In this document: in pieces, positions 1 through 10,208 of the stretch
Position numbering within the stretch: position 1 is the stretch's first letter
Layout: each line of letters opens with the position of its first letter
From: Alteromonas sp. C1M14
GTDB taxonomy: Bacteria > Pseudomonadota > Gammaproteobacteria > Enterobacterales > Alteromonadaceae
Assembly (NCBI RefSeq): GCF_018860965.1
Contig: NZ_JAHKQF010000002.1
Location: forward strand, 1 to 64,000
Direction of reading: 5' to 3'
Length of the DNA stretch: 64,000 bases
Made by a program: the position numbers and the translations under genes
The notes under the pieces: generated by a model
What the model saw: the letters and a program-made list of their open reading frames with translations, nothing else
Database searches by the model: none
Told to the model about the DNA's origin: nothing

Positions 1-121
1 AGTCCCGTCCGCTCCGCCATTAACTCGATATTTCCATCTTTTAACGCCTACTCCTTGGTGTGGCTGTGACTTCACGATATTATCCATTCTGGTAGAAATC
101 ATAACTAGAAGCGCTAATATA
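1..121. other. Region upstream of lolD, no gene assigned
   Basis: In E. coli lolC directly precedes lolD, but none of the three forward frames here gives a recognisable LolC C-terminus: one stops at 19-21, one at 67-69, and the third runs into lolD without resembling LolC. On the minus strand a frame is open from an ATG at 102 to the window edge (34 codons), which could be the start of a divergent gene, but nothing in it is recognisable and no clear ribosome site precedes it. The stretch may be intergenic or a lolC tail not recognised here. Confidence 0.2.
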
Positions 122-805
122 ATGGATGAAGTTTTAGCATGTCGTAACGTGTCAAAAACGTATCACGATGGTGAAAACCAAACTGCAGTTTTATCAAATG
201 TCTCCCTTACTGTTAATCCGTCTGAGCATGTGGCTATTTTAGGTAGCTCGGGTTCAGGGAAAAGCACTCTGTTGCATATTCTCGGCGGCTTAGATACGCC
301 TTCTGAAGGCGAAGTGTGGTTTAAAGGGCAAAGCATCACGTCGATGAAAAGCCGTCAGTTAGCCGCTTTACGCAATCAACATATCGGCTTTATTTATCAA
401 TTTCATCATCTGTTACCCGAGTTTAGCGCGTTGGAAAATGCCGCTATGCCGTTGCTGATAAGAGGTGAGACAAAAAAAACGGCGACGGCTGCCGCTGCCG
501 ATATTCTCGAACAGGTGGGGTTAGCACATCGTGTGGATCATAAACCGTCAGCCCTTTCTGGCGGTGAGCGTCAGCGGGTGGCCATCGCCCGAGCGCTTGT
601 TACACGCCCTACGCTGGTATTAGCAGATGAACCGACAGGCAATTTAGACGATAAAACCGGTGAACAGGTTTACCAACTGTTGTCTGATTTGAGCCATCGT
701 TTTGGCACCAGTTTTGTGGTTGTTACCCACGATAATCGTTTAGCCCAAAAAATGCATCGTACCCTACGTATTAAGAACGGTTTACTTATGACAGAAGGGA
801 GCTAA
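122..805 (+). CDS. lolD: LolD, lipoprotein-releasing ABC transporter ATPase
   Basis: ATPase of the LolCDE complex, which extracts outer-membrane lipoproteins from the inner membrane and hands them to LolA. The 227-residue protein has Walker A GSSGSGKS at 41-48, the signature LSGGERQR near 143-150, Walker [13 protein letters not shown] after it, and the H-loop in VVVTHD. The LolD-typical [12 protein letters not shown] segment separates it from other ABC ATPases of the MacB class. The ATG at 122 gives the usual N-terminus. The stop is two bases before the GTG of lolE, so the two genes are surely cotranscribed. Confidence 0.96.
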   Translation: MDEVLACRNVSKTYHDGENQTAVLSNVSLTVNPSEHVAILGSSGSGKSTLLHILGGLDTPSEGEVWFKGQSITSMKSRQLAALRNQHIGFIYQFHHLLPEFSALENAAMPLLIRGETKKTATAAAADILEQVGLAHRVDHKPSALSGGERQRVAIARALVTRPTLVLADEPTGNLDDKTGEQVYQLLSDLSHRFGTSFVVVTHDNRLAQKMHRTLRIKNGLLMTEGS

Positions 806-807
806 TT

Positions 808-2040
808 GTGAATTTAGCTTGGACACTGGGCGTGCGCTTTCGACAGGGTAAACAACGAAATGGCTATATATCGTTTATTTCATTTTCTTCAACATTAGGC
901 ATCGGCTTAGGCTGTTTTGTCCTAATTGTGTTGCTGTCGATTATGAATGGTTTTGAACGGGAGTTGCTCAATCGAATTCTCGCGGTTATCCCCCATGGTG
1001 AATTATATGCGGTTAACGACGGCATAGAGCAATGGGACAAGGAAATCCTGAGGCTTGAAAAAGATCCCCGCATTAAACAGGTCGAACCCTATACAAAAAT
1101 CACCGGCATGTTGCAGCATAAAGGGGCGCTAAAAGCCATAGAGTTAACGGGATTAACCGTTAATGATGCCAAACACGATAAATGGCGTGATCAGGTGTCT
1201 GCTGAGGATTGGCAGCGGTTTACCACTGAAGACGATGAAGTGCTTTTGGGGCAGGGGATCATTAAAAAGCTCGGTATTGAAGTGGGTGAGCGTATACAGG
1301 TACTCATTCCTACTGCCACAGAAGATCTGACCTTTAAAGCTCCACATTTGATGACCCTTACCGTTGCTGGGCGACTTCAGGTAGGCGGTGAAATGGACAA
1401 TTACCTCGCCTTTATGCATTTGTCAAAAGCATCACAAGAGACAGGTATAACCACAGGAGCCCAAGGGCTGCGCTTTACGTTAAAAGATCCCTATTCAGCC
1501 TACGAGACAATGCGAAGTATTGGCTATGAATTTCCACAAGCGGTTTATATCTCAAATTGGACACGTACCCAGGGACATCTATATAACGACATTAAATTAG
1601 TGCGCGCCGTGGTGTATATCGCGTTAACACTGGTGATTGCGGTGGCGTGTTTTAATATTGTCTCTACCCTAGTGATGGCTGTGCGAGAAAAACACAGCGC
1701 CATTGCAATTTTAAAAACCATGGGAGCGAGTGATAGTCTGATCCGCCGAACCTTTATGCTGCAAGGGTTGATTAACGGTATTTTAGGCATTGTGGTGGGG
1801 ACAGGCGCAGCGGTGCTTGTGGCACCGAATTTATCGGCCATTGTGAAGGCGTTGGAATCGTTTACCGGTTTAACATTGTTATCCGGTGATATTTACTTTA
1901 TCGATTTTTTACCGTCTCAGCTGCAATGGCAAGATGTTATCGTGACCGTTAGCGTGGCCTTTGTTCTGTGTGTATTGGCAACCTGGTATCCGGCAAGTCA
2001 GGCGGTAAAAGTGTCCCCAGCTAAGGCGATTAACCGTTAG
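808..2040 (+). CDS. lolE: LolE, lipoprotein-releasing ABC transporter permease
   Basis: Membrane subunit of LolCDE. The 410 residues show the family topology: one N-terminal membrane segment (about 25-47), a large periplasmic domain, then three C-terminal segments (about 268-290, 315-340, 378-398). LolE-type hallmarks are MNGFERELLNRILAVIPHGE, ACFNIVSTLVMAV and DIYFIDFLPSQL, so it is LolE rather than LolC. The start is GTG, preceded by GGGAG at good spacing. The stop codon lies inside a 10-bp inverted repeat shared with the convergent downstream gene. No LolC partner could be recognised just upstream. Confidence 0.93.
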   Translation: MNLAWTLGVRFRQGKQRNGYISFISFSSTLGIGLGCFVLIVLLSIMNGFERELLNRILAVIPHGELYAVNDGIEQWDKEILRLEKDPRIKQVEPYTKITGMLQHKGALKAIELTGLTVNDAKHDKWRDQVSAEDWQRFTTEDDEVLLGQGIIKKLGIEVGERIQVLIPTATEDLTFKAPHLMTLTVAGRLQVGGEMDNYLAFMHLSKASQETGITTGAQGLRFTLKDPYSAYETMRSIGYEFPQAVYISNWTRTQGHLYNDIKLVRAVVYIALTLVIAVACFNIVSTLVMAVREKHSAIAILKTMGASDSLIRRTFMLQGLINGILGIVVGTGAAVLVAPNLSAIVKALESFTGLTLLSGDIYFIDFLPSQLQWQDVIVTVSVAFVLCVLATWYPASQAVKVSPAKAINR

Positions 2041-2046
2041 CTGGGG
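2015..2046. repeat. Hairpin over the lolE stop codon
   Basis: CCCCAGCTAA at 2015-2024 pairs perfectly with TTAGCTGGGG at 2037-2046 across a 12-base loop. The right arm contains the lolE stop codon (2038-2040). There is no U-run on either side, so it is not a standard intrinsic terminator. It sits between convergent genes and may stabilise 3' ends. Confidence 0.5.
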
Positions 2047-2059
2047 CGGGGTATCGCTG

Positions 2060-3406
2060 TTATTGATTCCGGTCGAAATGCTCGAAATCAACAGTTTCTT
2101 CTTTTGCTCCTGCATTGGGGTCGTTGAAAACGGCCTCATCCAATTCCCCTTCGCTTTTGGCAACAATGCACGAAACCATGCAGTCCCCGGTGATATTCAC
2201 CGCTGTACGAGTCATATCTAATAACCGGTCGACGCCAATGATGAGCGCGATCCCTTCCACCGGCAAATTGACCTGCTGTAATACCATGGCAAGCATGATA
2301 AGGCCGACACCTGGCACGCCTGCAGTACCCACGGATGCCAGTGTGGCTGTAAGTACCACCATGACATAGTCGCCAAGGCTTAAATCAACGCCATACACCT
2401 GGGCAATAAATACGGTGGCTACCCCTTGCATGATGGCTGTGCCATCCATGTTTATGGTCGCGCCTAAAGGCAGAGTGAAAGATGAGACAGATTTACCTAC
2501 GCCCAACTTGTTTCGCGCTGTTTCCATTGTAACCGGTAAGGTTGCACTACTGCTTGAGGTGGTAAAGGCGAACAAACAGGCATCACGCATTTTTTCTAGC
2601 ATGAGTAAGGGGTTTAAACCTGTAAAACCTTTTAGTAACAGTGAGTAAGTGACCAGCCCGTGTAAAATCAACACAAACAAAACGAGGAAGAAGTACTTGG
2701 CTAAGCTGCCCAACATTTCCGCGCCGATGGTGCTAAATAACTTCGCCATTAAAACGAAAACACCGTAAGGGGCTAAATTCATAATGATGGTAACAAGGCG
2801 CATAATGATGACGTTAATATCTTCAAAAATATTGCCTAAACGCTTACCTGCTTCCCCCGTCATCGCCATAGAAACACCGAATAGCACAGCGAAAATAATA
2901 ATTTGTAACATATTTCCTTCGGCCATGGCTTTGATGGGATTGGTGGGGAACATGTTAATAATCACTTGGGCTAAGGATGGTGCTTCTTTGGCCACAAAAC
3001 TGGCGTCTGTGGGAATAGAAACGCCATTACCTGGGGCGACAAGTAAGCCAAAACTAATGGCCAGTGTTACGGCTATAGCCGTTGTGAGAATATACAAAGA
3101 AATGGATTTTGCGCCGAGCCGGCCCAGTTTACTTGGGTCGGTTAAGCTGCATGTACCACAAACGAGTGATACAAATACCAGAGGAACAACCAGCATTTTC
3201 AAACTGTTAATGAAAATCTGTCCAATGGTGGAGAATATACCTTCTACGAGAATCCCATACGTGGAAAAATTAAACCCGAATACCGAAAATAGTAAATCTC
3301 CGCTATCATCGAACAAAAGCTGAAGTAATCCGCCTGTAATGATTCCGGCTCCCATGCCGATAAAGATTCTGGCGGTAAGGCTAAGCTTTTTTGAAGATTG
3401 AGACAT
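2060..3406 (-). CDS. Dicarboxylate/amino acid:cation symporter (DAACS family)
   Basis: Inner-membrane sodium- or proton-coupled importer of acidic or neutral amino acids or C4-dicarboxylates. The 448 residues carry the diagnostic serine-rich loop (TTSSSSATLPVTME) followed by GATINMDGTAIMQGV, which forms the substrate and cation site of GltP/GltPh-type carriers, and LDMTRTAVNITGD near the C-terminus. Length is normal for the family. It is transcribed alone, convergent to lolE and divergent from the Ig-domain lipoprotein gene. Substrate cannot be told from sequence; glutamate/aspartate, serine/threonine or succinate are all possible. Confidence 0.9.
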   Translation of the reverse strand: MSQSSKKLSLTARIFIGMGAGIITGGLLQLLFDDSGDLLFSVFGFNFSTYGILVEGIFSTIGQIFINSLKMLVVPLVFVSLVCGTCSLTDPSKLGRLGAKSISLYILTTAIAVTLAISFGLLVAPGNGVSIPTDASFVAKEAPSLAQVIINMFPTNPIKAMAEGNMLQIIIFAVLFGVSMAMTGEAGKRLGNIFEDINVIIMRLVTIIMNLAPYGVFVLMAKLFSTIGAEMLGSLAKYFFLVLFVLILHGLVTYSLLLKGFTGLNPLLMLEKMRDACLFAFTTSSSSATLPVTMETARNKLGVGKSVSSFTLPLGATINMDGTAIMQGVATVFIAQVYGVDLSLGDYVMVVLTATLASVGTAGVPGVGLIMLAMVLQQVNLPVEGIALIIGVDRLLDMTRTAVNITGDCMVSCIVAKSEGELDEAVFNDPNAGAKEETVDFEHFDRNQ

Positions 3407-3472
3407 GTAAGTTTCCTAAACAACATTGTTTTTTGATTTTGTTTTAGCATTAGTGTGCCAGAATCATAACAA

Positions 3473-3495
3473 ATTGAAATCAGAAATATTTCAAT
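3473..3495. promoter_or_regulatory. Operator-like inverted repeat
   Basis: ATTGAAAT (3473-3480) and ATTTCAAT (3488-3495) form a perfect 8-bp inverted repeat with a 7-base spacer in the 122-bp gap between the divergent symporter and lipoprotein genes. It is AT-rich and could bind a dimeric regulator; no protein is implicated by the sequence. Confidence 0.3.
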
Positions 3496-3528
3496 AATGC
3501 CAATTACTAGAGGTCCAGGAAGACAACT

Positions 3529-5793
3529 ATGAAAACACTTTCCAAGTCTCTGACACTGTTCAGTATGCTGTTCTTATTATTTGCCTGTGGAGGTGGTGAT
3601 TCGCTTGAACGCGATTCGGATACCAGCACTGGCTCAGATGATTCATCTGATTCAACTTACACGGTTTCTTTATCCGTCGTAAACCAGAATAATGAGACTG
3701 ACCGAGATCTTGCGACGGATAACCCTTTAAACATCGTAGTAACGGTAACAGACGATGAGGGGGCAGCGCTAGCGGATACCCTTGTCACTTTCACCCTATC
3801 TAACGATGAATTAGCCAATTTTAGTAATGATACGGGCACAGCAAGAACTGATGATTCAGGTCAGGCGTCCATTGGGTTAACCGTGGGAACATCTGCTGGC
3901 GATGGCCAGATAACGGCCACCTTGCCAGATGGCACCACAGGTACTACTACCTTTACGTCAGCGGGGACGGCGGTGGTAAGTGAAGAACCGGCAAAAGTTG
4001 AGTTGTATGCCAGTTCTTTACAGTTAGCCTCTAGTGGCTCTGATGAAATTGAATTAATTGCGGTGGTTAAAAATGCCCAAAGTAATTTGATGGAAGGGGT
4101 GGAAGTGTCGTTTTCTGCTTCCATTAACGACAATGTTGAAATTCAGCAGGTGGATGATGAAACATTGGAAAATGGGACTGCCACGGCTTATGTCACCACG
4201 TTAAATGATGCGTCACAAAGAGAAGTGACTATTACCGCAACGGCTGGCGATGAAGTGGCTAGCGTAACCTTTGAAGTCGTGGGCACAGAAGTGACCATCA
4301 ATGGTGCTACTGCCATTACGATAAATGATTCCACCGAGCTGACTATTAGAGTGCAAGATTCTGATGGGAATAACCTTACCAATCAAGACGTGGATTTAAC
4401 AACCTCATTAGGTGAGTTAAGTACTACAACCGCGAATACCGGTACGGAAGGTCAAGATACGGTAACCTTTACCGCCACTGAGTCAGGTGTCGCTACTATT
4501 ACTGCTGCTGCCCTAGGGGTTGAGTCTCAGTTTACGGTAACAGTGCAAGAGGACGAGTTTGCCTTTACCACGGTGCCTGACGACTACATTGATGTTGCCC
4601 CAGATAATGACTATGAAGACGGGGATTACGCCACATTAACGTTAACGTGGAAAAAAGATAACGTACCATTCCCTGCCGGCGAGGTAACATTTACCGCGTC
4701 ACGGGGGGATATTCGCGATGGGGATGAGTCCGGTTTCACGGATGGTAACGGTGAAATCAGCTTCGATATTGCTTCGACCAACGCTGGCGTTTCAACCATT
4801 ACGGCAACAGGTGTCGACAGCGATGGTAATAGCGTCACTGCCACCGTAGTAGTGGAATTTGTTGCCACGGTTGCCGATAGCTTGTATGCCGATGCATCAC
4901 CAGATCAAATTGGCCCAGATGGCCAAACCAGCACCATCACTGCTGTGGTGAGAGATCCGGCTGGCAACTTAGTCAAAGACAAGGTGGTAAGCTTTACGGT
5001 GGATGACACCAGTACAGGGACTATTTCGCCGTCTCAATCCACCACTAACAGCAGTGGTATCGCTTCTACCGTGTTTACCTCCGCGGCGGTTACCAGCGAA
5101 GATGCGGTGGTGATCACTGCCAGTGTGCTAGACGACACCGCAGTCACCGATAGTGTTACCTTAACGGTTGGTAATAGGGCCTTTGATGTCTCTATTGGTA
5201 CGGGAAATGAAATTTCTAAACCGGATACCACAACCTACTTAAAAGAGTTTGCGGTATTTGTAACAGACGCTGTGGGTCAGCCTATTGAAGGGGTTGAACT
5301 TACCGCATCCCTAACGCCCGTTAAATACACCAATGGTGGCCAGTATTACAAAGGCTATTGGGTGTGGGTGGATCCAAACTGGGTGGTGGGTTATATCGTG
5401 GAAGACAGTGATGGTGAAGAAGAAATCGTGTACGGGTATACCTCGGTATGTGATAACGAAGATATTAACGCCAATGGTATTTTAGATTTAGGCGAAGATA
5501 ACAACAACGATACCTTTTTAACCCCTGGTATTGTAGGGTCACTATCATTTCAAGATGGCGTGACCACCACTGACGAAAATGGCCAGGCTACGTTAGAACT
5601 GCGTTATCCTCGTGAATACGCGGCTTTCTACGAAGCGGAAATTGCTGTTTTTGCCCAATCTACCGGCAGTGAAGCCAGCGCGAGTATGGAATACCTATTT
5701 GGTATTGCAGCTGAGGATGTCGCAAACGAAAGCTTACAGCCACAGTCTAGTCCTTTCGGCACGGCCTTTATGGATTGCTCATCGACTGACTAG
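3529..5793 (+). CDS. Multidomain bacterial Ig-like (Big) lipoprotein
   Basis: Predicted surface or periplasmic lipoprotein of 754 residues. It begins with a lipoprotein signal ending in LLFAC, acyl cysteine at 20, then a Gly/Asp/Ser/Thr-rich linker. The rest is a string of beta-rich modules of roughly 90-100 residues resembling invasin/intimin Big_1 domains, each with phrases such as DDSGQASIGLTVGTSAGDG or TTNSSGIASTVFTS. Near residues 641-661 an acidic loop, DINANGILDLGED, has the spacing of EF-hand-like calcium-binding loops and is flanked by cysteines. Such proteins usually act in adhesion or as extracellular scaffolds. No enzymatic domain is visible and the exact function is unknown. It is a single-gene unit ending in a strong terminator. 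Confidence 0.8.
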   Translation: MKTLSKSLTLFSMLFLLFACGGGDSLERDSDTSTGSDDSSDSTYTVSLSVVNQNNETDRDLATDNPLNIVVTVTDDEGAALADTLVTFTLSNDELANFSNDTGTARTDDSGQASIGLTVGTSAGDGQITATLPDGTTGTTTFTSAGTAVVSEEPAKVELYASSLQLASSGSDEIELIAVVKNAQSNLMEGVEVSFSASINDNVEIQQVDDETLENGTATAYVTTLNDASQREVTITATAGDEVASVTFEVVGTEVTINGATAITINDSTELTIRVQDSDGNNLTNQDVDLTTSLGELSTTTANTGTEGQDTVTFTATESGVATITAAALGVESQFTVTVQEDEFAFTTVPDDYIDVAPDNDYEDGDYATLTLTWKKDNVPFPAGEVTFTASRGDIRDGDESGFTDGNGEISFDIASTNAGVSTITATGVDSDGNSVTATVVVEFVATVADSLYADASPDQIGPDGQTSTITAVVRDPAGNLVKDKVVSFTVDDTSTGTISPSQSTTNSSGIASTVFTSAAVTSEDAVVITASVLDDTAVTDSVTLTVGNRAFDVSIGTGNEISKPDTTTYLKEFAVFVTDAVGQPIEGVELTASLTPVKYTNGGQYYKGYWVWVDPNWVVGYIVEDSDGEEEIVYGYTSVCDNEDINANGILDLGEDNNNDTFLTPGIVGSLSFQDGVTTTDENGQATLELRYPREYAAFYEAEIAVFAQSTGSEASASMEYLFGIAAEDVANESLQPQSSPFGTAFMDCSSTD

Positions 5794-5814
5794 TTTTGAA
5801 GTAAATAAAAAGTA

Positions 5815-5841
5815 GGGGGACATAATGTCCCCCTTTTTTTT
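5815..5841 (+). terminator. Intrinsic terminator after the Ig-like lipoprotein gene
   Basis: GGGGGACAT followed by ATGTCCCCC forms a GC-rich stem directly followed by eight T residues. The opposite strand has a T-rich tract after the same stem, so it may also terminate the convergent astB transcript. Confidence 0.9.
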
Positions 5842-5865
5842 GCGTCAAAAATAAACGTCTATGAA

Positions 5866-7212
5866 TTACAGTTCACTTTCCTGAAATGGGTAGATCGAGC
5901 CTAATTTCATAATTTGGGTCAGTTCATCTAATGCGGACCGGCTTTCATCAAGTAAGGCGGGGTCGGCTAAGTCTTGTTCACTTAATCTGTCTCGATAGTG
6001 TTTTTCTACCCACTGATTTAATCGAGCAAACAGAATGTCATTCATCAGTGTACGTGGATTTGTGGCATTGAGTTCTTGCTCTGTCATCGCCACACGAAGA
6101 CGTAAACAAGCCGGTCCGCCACCATTTCGCATACTTTGTTTTACATCAAAAAATTTCACTTCTTTAATTGGTGTATTCATTCCAATAAGGCTGTCGAGGT
6201 ACGAAGAAACGGCAGCATTTTCCTTACACTCTGAAGGCGCAATAATAGCCATATTATCGTCGCTTAAGGTGATAATTTGCGTATTGAACAAATAGGTGCT
6301 GACTGCATCAAGCACAGAAACTTGAGATGTAGGGACTTCGATGAAATGGAGAGGATGATCGTCGAACTTGCGGCGAATTTCCTCTAACACTACCGGCGTA
6401 TTTAAAAATGCCTGTTCGTGGAAAAACAGGACATTTTGGTTACCCACGGCGATCACATCGTTGTGAAACACTCCTTGGTCAATGACATCGGGATTTTGTT
6501 GAATGTACACCACTGTGTCATCATCCAGACCATGCAGTCTAGCGATGGCTTGGCTTGCTTCTAAAGTTTGTCTAGCAGGATAACGACTGGGTGCTGGCTT
6601 TTGAACATCAAATGCGCTTCGACCGTAAACGAAAAGTTCTACACCGGCACTGCCGTAACTGCGACACAAGCGAGTGTGATTTGCCGCACCTTCATCACCG
6701 AAATGTTCATTGTCTGGCAAATGGGTATGATGAGCGAAGTATTTTTCATTGGCGAAGGTGGCTTTGAGTATTTTCCCCGTTACTTGAGGTTCGAGTGAAC
6801 GGTGAAATTTATTGGTCAGGTTTGCCGGCGTAAAATGAATGCGTCCATCGGCAGTATCCGCGCCGGGAGACACGGTGGCAGCATTAGCCGTCCACATACT
6901 CGATGCCGAGCAACAAGCCAAGAATATTTGTGGTGCTTGCTTAGCCGCCGATTGAATTACATTGGCATCGGTCCCGGTAAATCCCAAACGACGTAAGGCC
7001 GCCACATCAGGCCTTTCTTGAGGAGCAAGCACGCCTTGTTTCATGCCCATATCGGCAAGGGCTTTCATTTTTGCCAAGCCTTGTTTTGCTGCTTCTTTGG
7101 GGTTACTGACAGCGTTTGCATTGCTTTGTGAGGCAACGTTGCCCACAGATAATCCAGCATAATTGTGGGTGGGCCCGACTAGACCGTCAAAATTCACTTC
7201 AAATTGCTGCAT
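5866..7212 (-). CDS. astB: N-succinylarginine dihydrolase AstB
   Basis: Second enzyme of the arginine succinyltransferase pathway: hydrolyses N2-succinylarginine to N2-succinylornithine, CO2 and two ammonia. The 448-residue product is full length and has the family N-terminus [18 protein letters not shown], the [17 protein letters not shown] segment, and the C-terminal [13 protein letters not shown] block that carries the catalytic cysteine of the amidinotransferase fold. In enterobacteria astB lies inside astCADBE; here it stands alone between a lipoprotein gene and topA, so the other ast genes must be elsewhere. No clear ArgR box was seen upstream. Confidence 0.96.
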   Translation of the reverse strand: MQQFEVNFDGLVGPTHNYAGLSVGNVASQSNANAVSNPKEAAKQGLAKMKALADMGMKQGVLAPQERPDVAALRRLGFTGTDANVIQSAAKQAPQIFLACCSASSMWTANAATVSPGADTADGRIHFTPANLTNKFHRSLEPQVTGKILKATFANEKYFAHHTHLPDNEHFGDEGAANHTRLCRSYGSAGVELFVYGRSAFDVQKPAPSRYPARQTLEASQAIARLHGLDDDTVVYIQQNPDVIDQGVFHNDVIAVGNQNVLFFHEQAFLNTPVVLEEIRRKFDDHPLHFIEVPTSQVSVLDAVSTYLFNTQIITLSDDNMAIIAPSECKENAAVSSYLDSLIGMNTPIKEVKFFDVKQSMRNGGGPACLRLRVAMTEQELNATNPRTLMNDILFARLNQWVEKHYRDRLSEQDLADPALLDESRSALDELTQIMKLGSIYPFQESEL

Positions 7213-7567
7213 GTTCTGCCTCTTTTACTTTGTTCGGTGACCGTTCTACATTCTATGGCTTGAAAATAAGTAATTAACCCAAATAAAAGCTGGCTGGAGA
7301 ATGTGAAGGTGAGGGGATGTCCCTGCTACTTAGCCGGCATTATACGGTTTTTAATGCGCTTGCCAATGTGAGTGGTTAAAATGCGAGCGCTTTGTGGTGG
7401 TTTCACAACCCGTGAGAAGAATAACTATGAAGAAGATCTTGTTTTCCATTCACTTTATAGATATATGTTAAAAAAAGAAAGAAGAGGGGTATGGGTGTCT
7501 TTACCTTTCTTTAATTTTCCTAGAGATAGTTTAAGTCTCTGATCACGAACAGGTTTAATCAATATTT
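7213..7567. other. Divergent intergenic region between astB and topA
   Basis: 355 bp carrying both divergent promoters. A 14-codon ATG frame at about 7427 has only a weak ribosome site and is not called. A short inverted repeat, AGAGA...TCTCT, lies near 7523-7541. No recognisable regulator site, RNA gene or mobile-element remnant was seen. topA itself has no evident Shine-Dalgarno sequence. Confidence 0.4.
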
Positions 7568-10201
7568 ATGGCAAAATCACTGGTCATTGTCGAGTCTCCA
7601 GCAAAAGCGAAAACGATAAATAAATATCTCGGTAAGAATTTTATCGTAAAATCTTCGGTTGGCCACGTACGCGACTTGCCGACAAAAGCGGTAGGGAATG
7701 TTGAGCCCAAAAAACCCGCAAAAGAACTGAAAACGCTGAGTGATGAAGCGCGTGCGGAATACTTACGTAATTACGAATATCGCAAGCTGGTTGATCGTAT
7801 GGGGGTTGATCCTCAGGCCGACTGGAAAGCTCACTATCAAGTGTTGCAGGGCAAAGAAAAGGTCGTCAATGAGCTTAAAAAGCTGGCTAAGGATGCCGAC
7901 ACCGTTTATCTCGCAACGGATTTGGACCGTGAAGGAGAAGCCATTGCGTGGCATTTGCGCGAGCTATTAGGCGAGAAAAATAAAACCTATCAACGGGTAG
8001 TGTTTAACGAGATCACCAAAAATGCCATTCAGGATGCGTTTTCGCACCCCGGAGAACTTAACACCGACAGAGTCAATGCTCAGCAAGCACGCCGCTTTCT
8101 TGATCGGGTGGTGGGCTTTATGGTGTCGCCTTTGCTGTGGAAGAAAATTGCCCGGGGCCTGTCAGCGGGTCGGGTTCAATCTGTAGCGGTACGCTTGGTG
8201 GTAGAGCGGGAACGGGAAATTAAAGCCTTCGTTCCTGAAGAGTTCTGGGATGTGCATGCGGATCTAACTTCAGCGCAGCAACAACAGCTTCGTATGTTAG
8301 TTAATCGCTTTAAAGACAAACCCTTTAAGCCCAAAAACAAACAACAAACCGATACTGCGCTGGCCCAACTAGAGGCCGGTAACTTTGTCGTTCAAAGTCG
8401 AGAATCGAAGCCAACCCAAAGTAAACCGTCAGCGCCATTTATTACCTCGACGTTACAACAAGCGGCCAGCACACGCTTAGGGTTCGGGGTTAAAAAGACC
8501 ATGATGATGGCGCAACGGTTGTATGAAGCCGGTCACATTACCTATATGAGAACCGACTCCACCAACCTGAGCCAAGAGGCATTAGACGGGTGTCGGGGAT
8601 ATATCCAAGATAATTTCGGTAGTAAGTATCTTCCTAGCGATCCGATCCGCTATGGCAGCAAAGAAGGCGCTCAGGAGGCTCACGAAGCCATTCGCCCGTC
8701 AAATGTCATAGTGCAGGCTGCATCGCTTAAAGACATGGAGCGGGACGCACAGCGCCTGTATGAGCTGATTTGGCGCCAGTTTGTAGCGTGTCAGATGACA
8801 AACGCCAAATATGACGCTACGACCATAAAAGTGGCAGCGGGTGATTATGAACTGGTTGCTAAAGGTCGGGTTCTTAAATTTGATGGTTGGACAAAAGTGC
8901 AGCCACAGGTTCGCAAAAAAGGCGAAGAAGAGCTGTTGTTACCCGATGTACAAAAGGGTGACACATTAAATCTTAAACAGCTTGATCCTAAGCAACACTT
9001 TACTAAGCCGGTAGCACGATTTAACGAAGCTTCGCTGGTAAAAGAGCTAGAAAAACGGGGCATAGGAAGACCTTCGACCTATGCAAGCATCATTTCTACC
9101 ATTCAGGATCGCGGCTATGTGCGGCTAGAAAACAAGCGTTTCTATGCTGAGAAAATGGGTGAAATTGTCAATGATCGTCTGATGGAAAACTTCGACGATT
9201 TAATGAGTTACGATTTTACGGCGAACATGGAACAACACCTTGATGATATCGCCGAAGGTAAGAAAAACTGGAAACAGGTGCTAGATGCCTTTTATCAAGA
9301 CTTTTATGGCAAGTTGCTCACCGCCGAGAAAGACGCAGAAGAAGGGGGAATGCGTTTAAATCAAGCGGTGCCTTCCGGCATTTTCTGCGAAAAATGCGGG
9401 CGAGAAATGAATGTTCGTACCGCCTCCACCGGCGTATTCTTGGGGTGTTCCGGTTACAATTTACCGCCTAAAGAACGTTGTACCAATACCATGAACCTGA
9501 CCGCAGGCGATGAAGTGGTGAAGGTGGATGATGAAGAAGAGTTAGAGACCGAAGCGTTGCGGGCAAAACGCCGCTGTGAAATTTGCGGCACCGCCATGGA
9601 TAGCTACTTGGTGGATGAAAAGCGCAAGCTGCATGTGTGTGGTAATACGCCCACATGTCCGGGTACCTTTGTCGAGGAAGGCACCTTTAAGATCAAAGGC
9701 TATGACGGGCCAATTATCGAATGTGATAAATGCGGCAGCGACATGGAGTTAAAGAACGGGCGGTTTGGTAAATACTTTGGTTGTACCAACGAAGCGTGTA
9801 AAAATACTCGCAAGCTCTTACGCAGTGGAGAAGCTGCGCCACCAAAAGAAGATCCGGTGGATTTACCAGAGCTGGAGTGTGAAAAGTCTGATGCCCATTT
9901 TGTGCTTAGAGACGGGGCTTCTGGTATTTTCCTCGCGGCCCATAACTTTCCAAAGTCTCGGGAAACCCGTGCGCCAAAAGTGCAAGAACTGGCTAGGTTT
10001 AGGGAGAGAATATCGCCTAAATTCTACTATCTTGCCGACGCGCCGCAAAAAGATCCCGATGGAAATCCAGCCATTGTGCGCTACAGTCGGAAGACTAAGC
10101 AACAGTATGTGATGTCGGAAAACGAGAATGGCAAGTCAACGGGTTGGTCTGCCTGGTACGAAGGCGGCAAATGGGTAACCCAAGACAAGAAAAAGAAATA
10201 G
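7568..10201 (+). CDS. topA: DNA topoisomerase I (type IA)
   Basis: Relaxes negative supercoils by transient single-strand cleavage. The 877-residue protein has the N-terminal TOPRIM domain ([18 protein letters not shown] and [13 protein letters not shown]), the central gate domains, and the catalytic tyrosine in ITYMRTDS, which is Tyr326. Three C-terminal zinc-ribbon modules follow: CEKCGREM...C, CEICGTAM...C and CDKCGSDM...C, then a zinc-free tail as in enterobacterial TopA. The DUF2058 gene begins seven bases after the stop and probably shares the transcript. Confidence 0.98.
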   Translation: MAKSLVIVESPAKAKTINKYLGKNFIVKSSVGHVRDLPTKAVGNVEPKKPAKELKTLSDEARAEYLRNYEYRKLVDRMGVDPQADWKAHYQVLQGKEKVVNELKKLAKDADTVYLATDLDREGEAIAWHLRELLGEKNKTYQRVVFNEITKNAIQDAFSHPGELNTDRVNAQQARRFLDRVVGFMVSPLLWKKIARGLSAGRVQSVAVRLVVEREREIKAFVPEEFWDVHADLTSAQQQQLRMLVNRFKDKPFKPKNKQQTDTALAQLEAGNFVVQSRESKPTQSKPSAPFITSTLQQAASTRLGFGVKKTMMMAQRLYEAGHITYMRTDSTNLSQEALDGCRGYIQDNFGSKYLPSDPIRYGSKEGAQEAHEAIRPSNVIVQAASLKDMERDAQRLYELIWRQFVACQMTNAKYDATTIKVAAGDYELVAKGRVLKFDGWTKVQPQVRKKGEEELLLPDVQKGDTLNLKQLDPKQHFTKPVARFNEASLVKELEKRGIGRPSTYASIISTIQDRGYVRLENKRFYAEKMGEIVNDRLMENFDDLMSYDFTANMEQHLDDIAEGKKNWKQVLDAFYQDFYGKLLTAEKDAEEGGMRLNQAVPSGIFCEKCGREMNVRTASTGVFLGCSGYNLPPKERCTNTMNLTAGDEVVKVDDEEELETEALRAKRRCEICGTAMDSYLVDEKRKLHVCGNTPTCPGTFVEEGTFKIKGYDGPIIECDKCGSDMELKNGRFGKYFGCTNEACKNTRKLLRSGEAAPPKEDPVDLPELECEKSDAHFVLRDGASGIFLAAHNFPKSRETRAPKVQELARFRERISPKFYYLADAPQKDPDGNPAIVRYSRKTKQQYVMSENENGKSTGWSAWYEGGKWVTQDKKKK

Positions 10202-10208
10202 GTAAGTC

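Noticed and set aside
7427-7471. 14-codon ATG frame upstream of topA
   Set aside because: Only a weak ribosome site and no associated attenuator-like structure.
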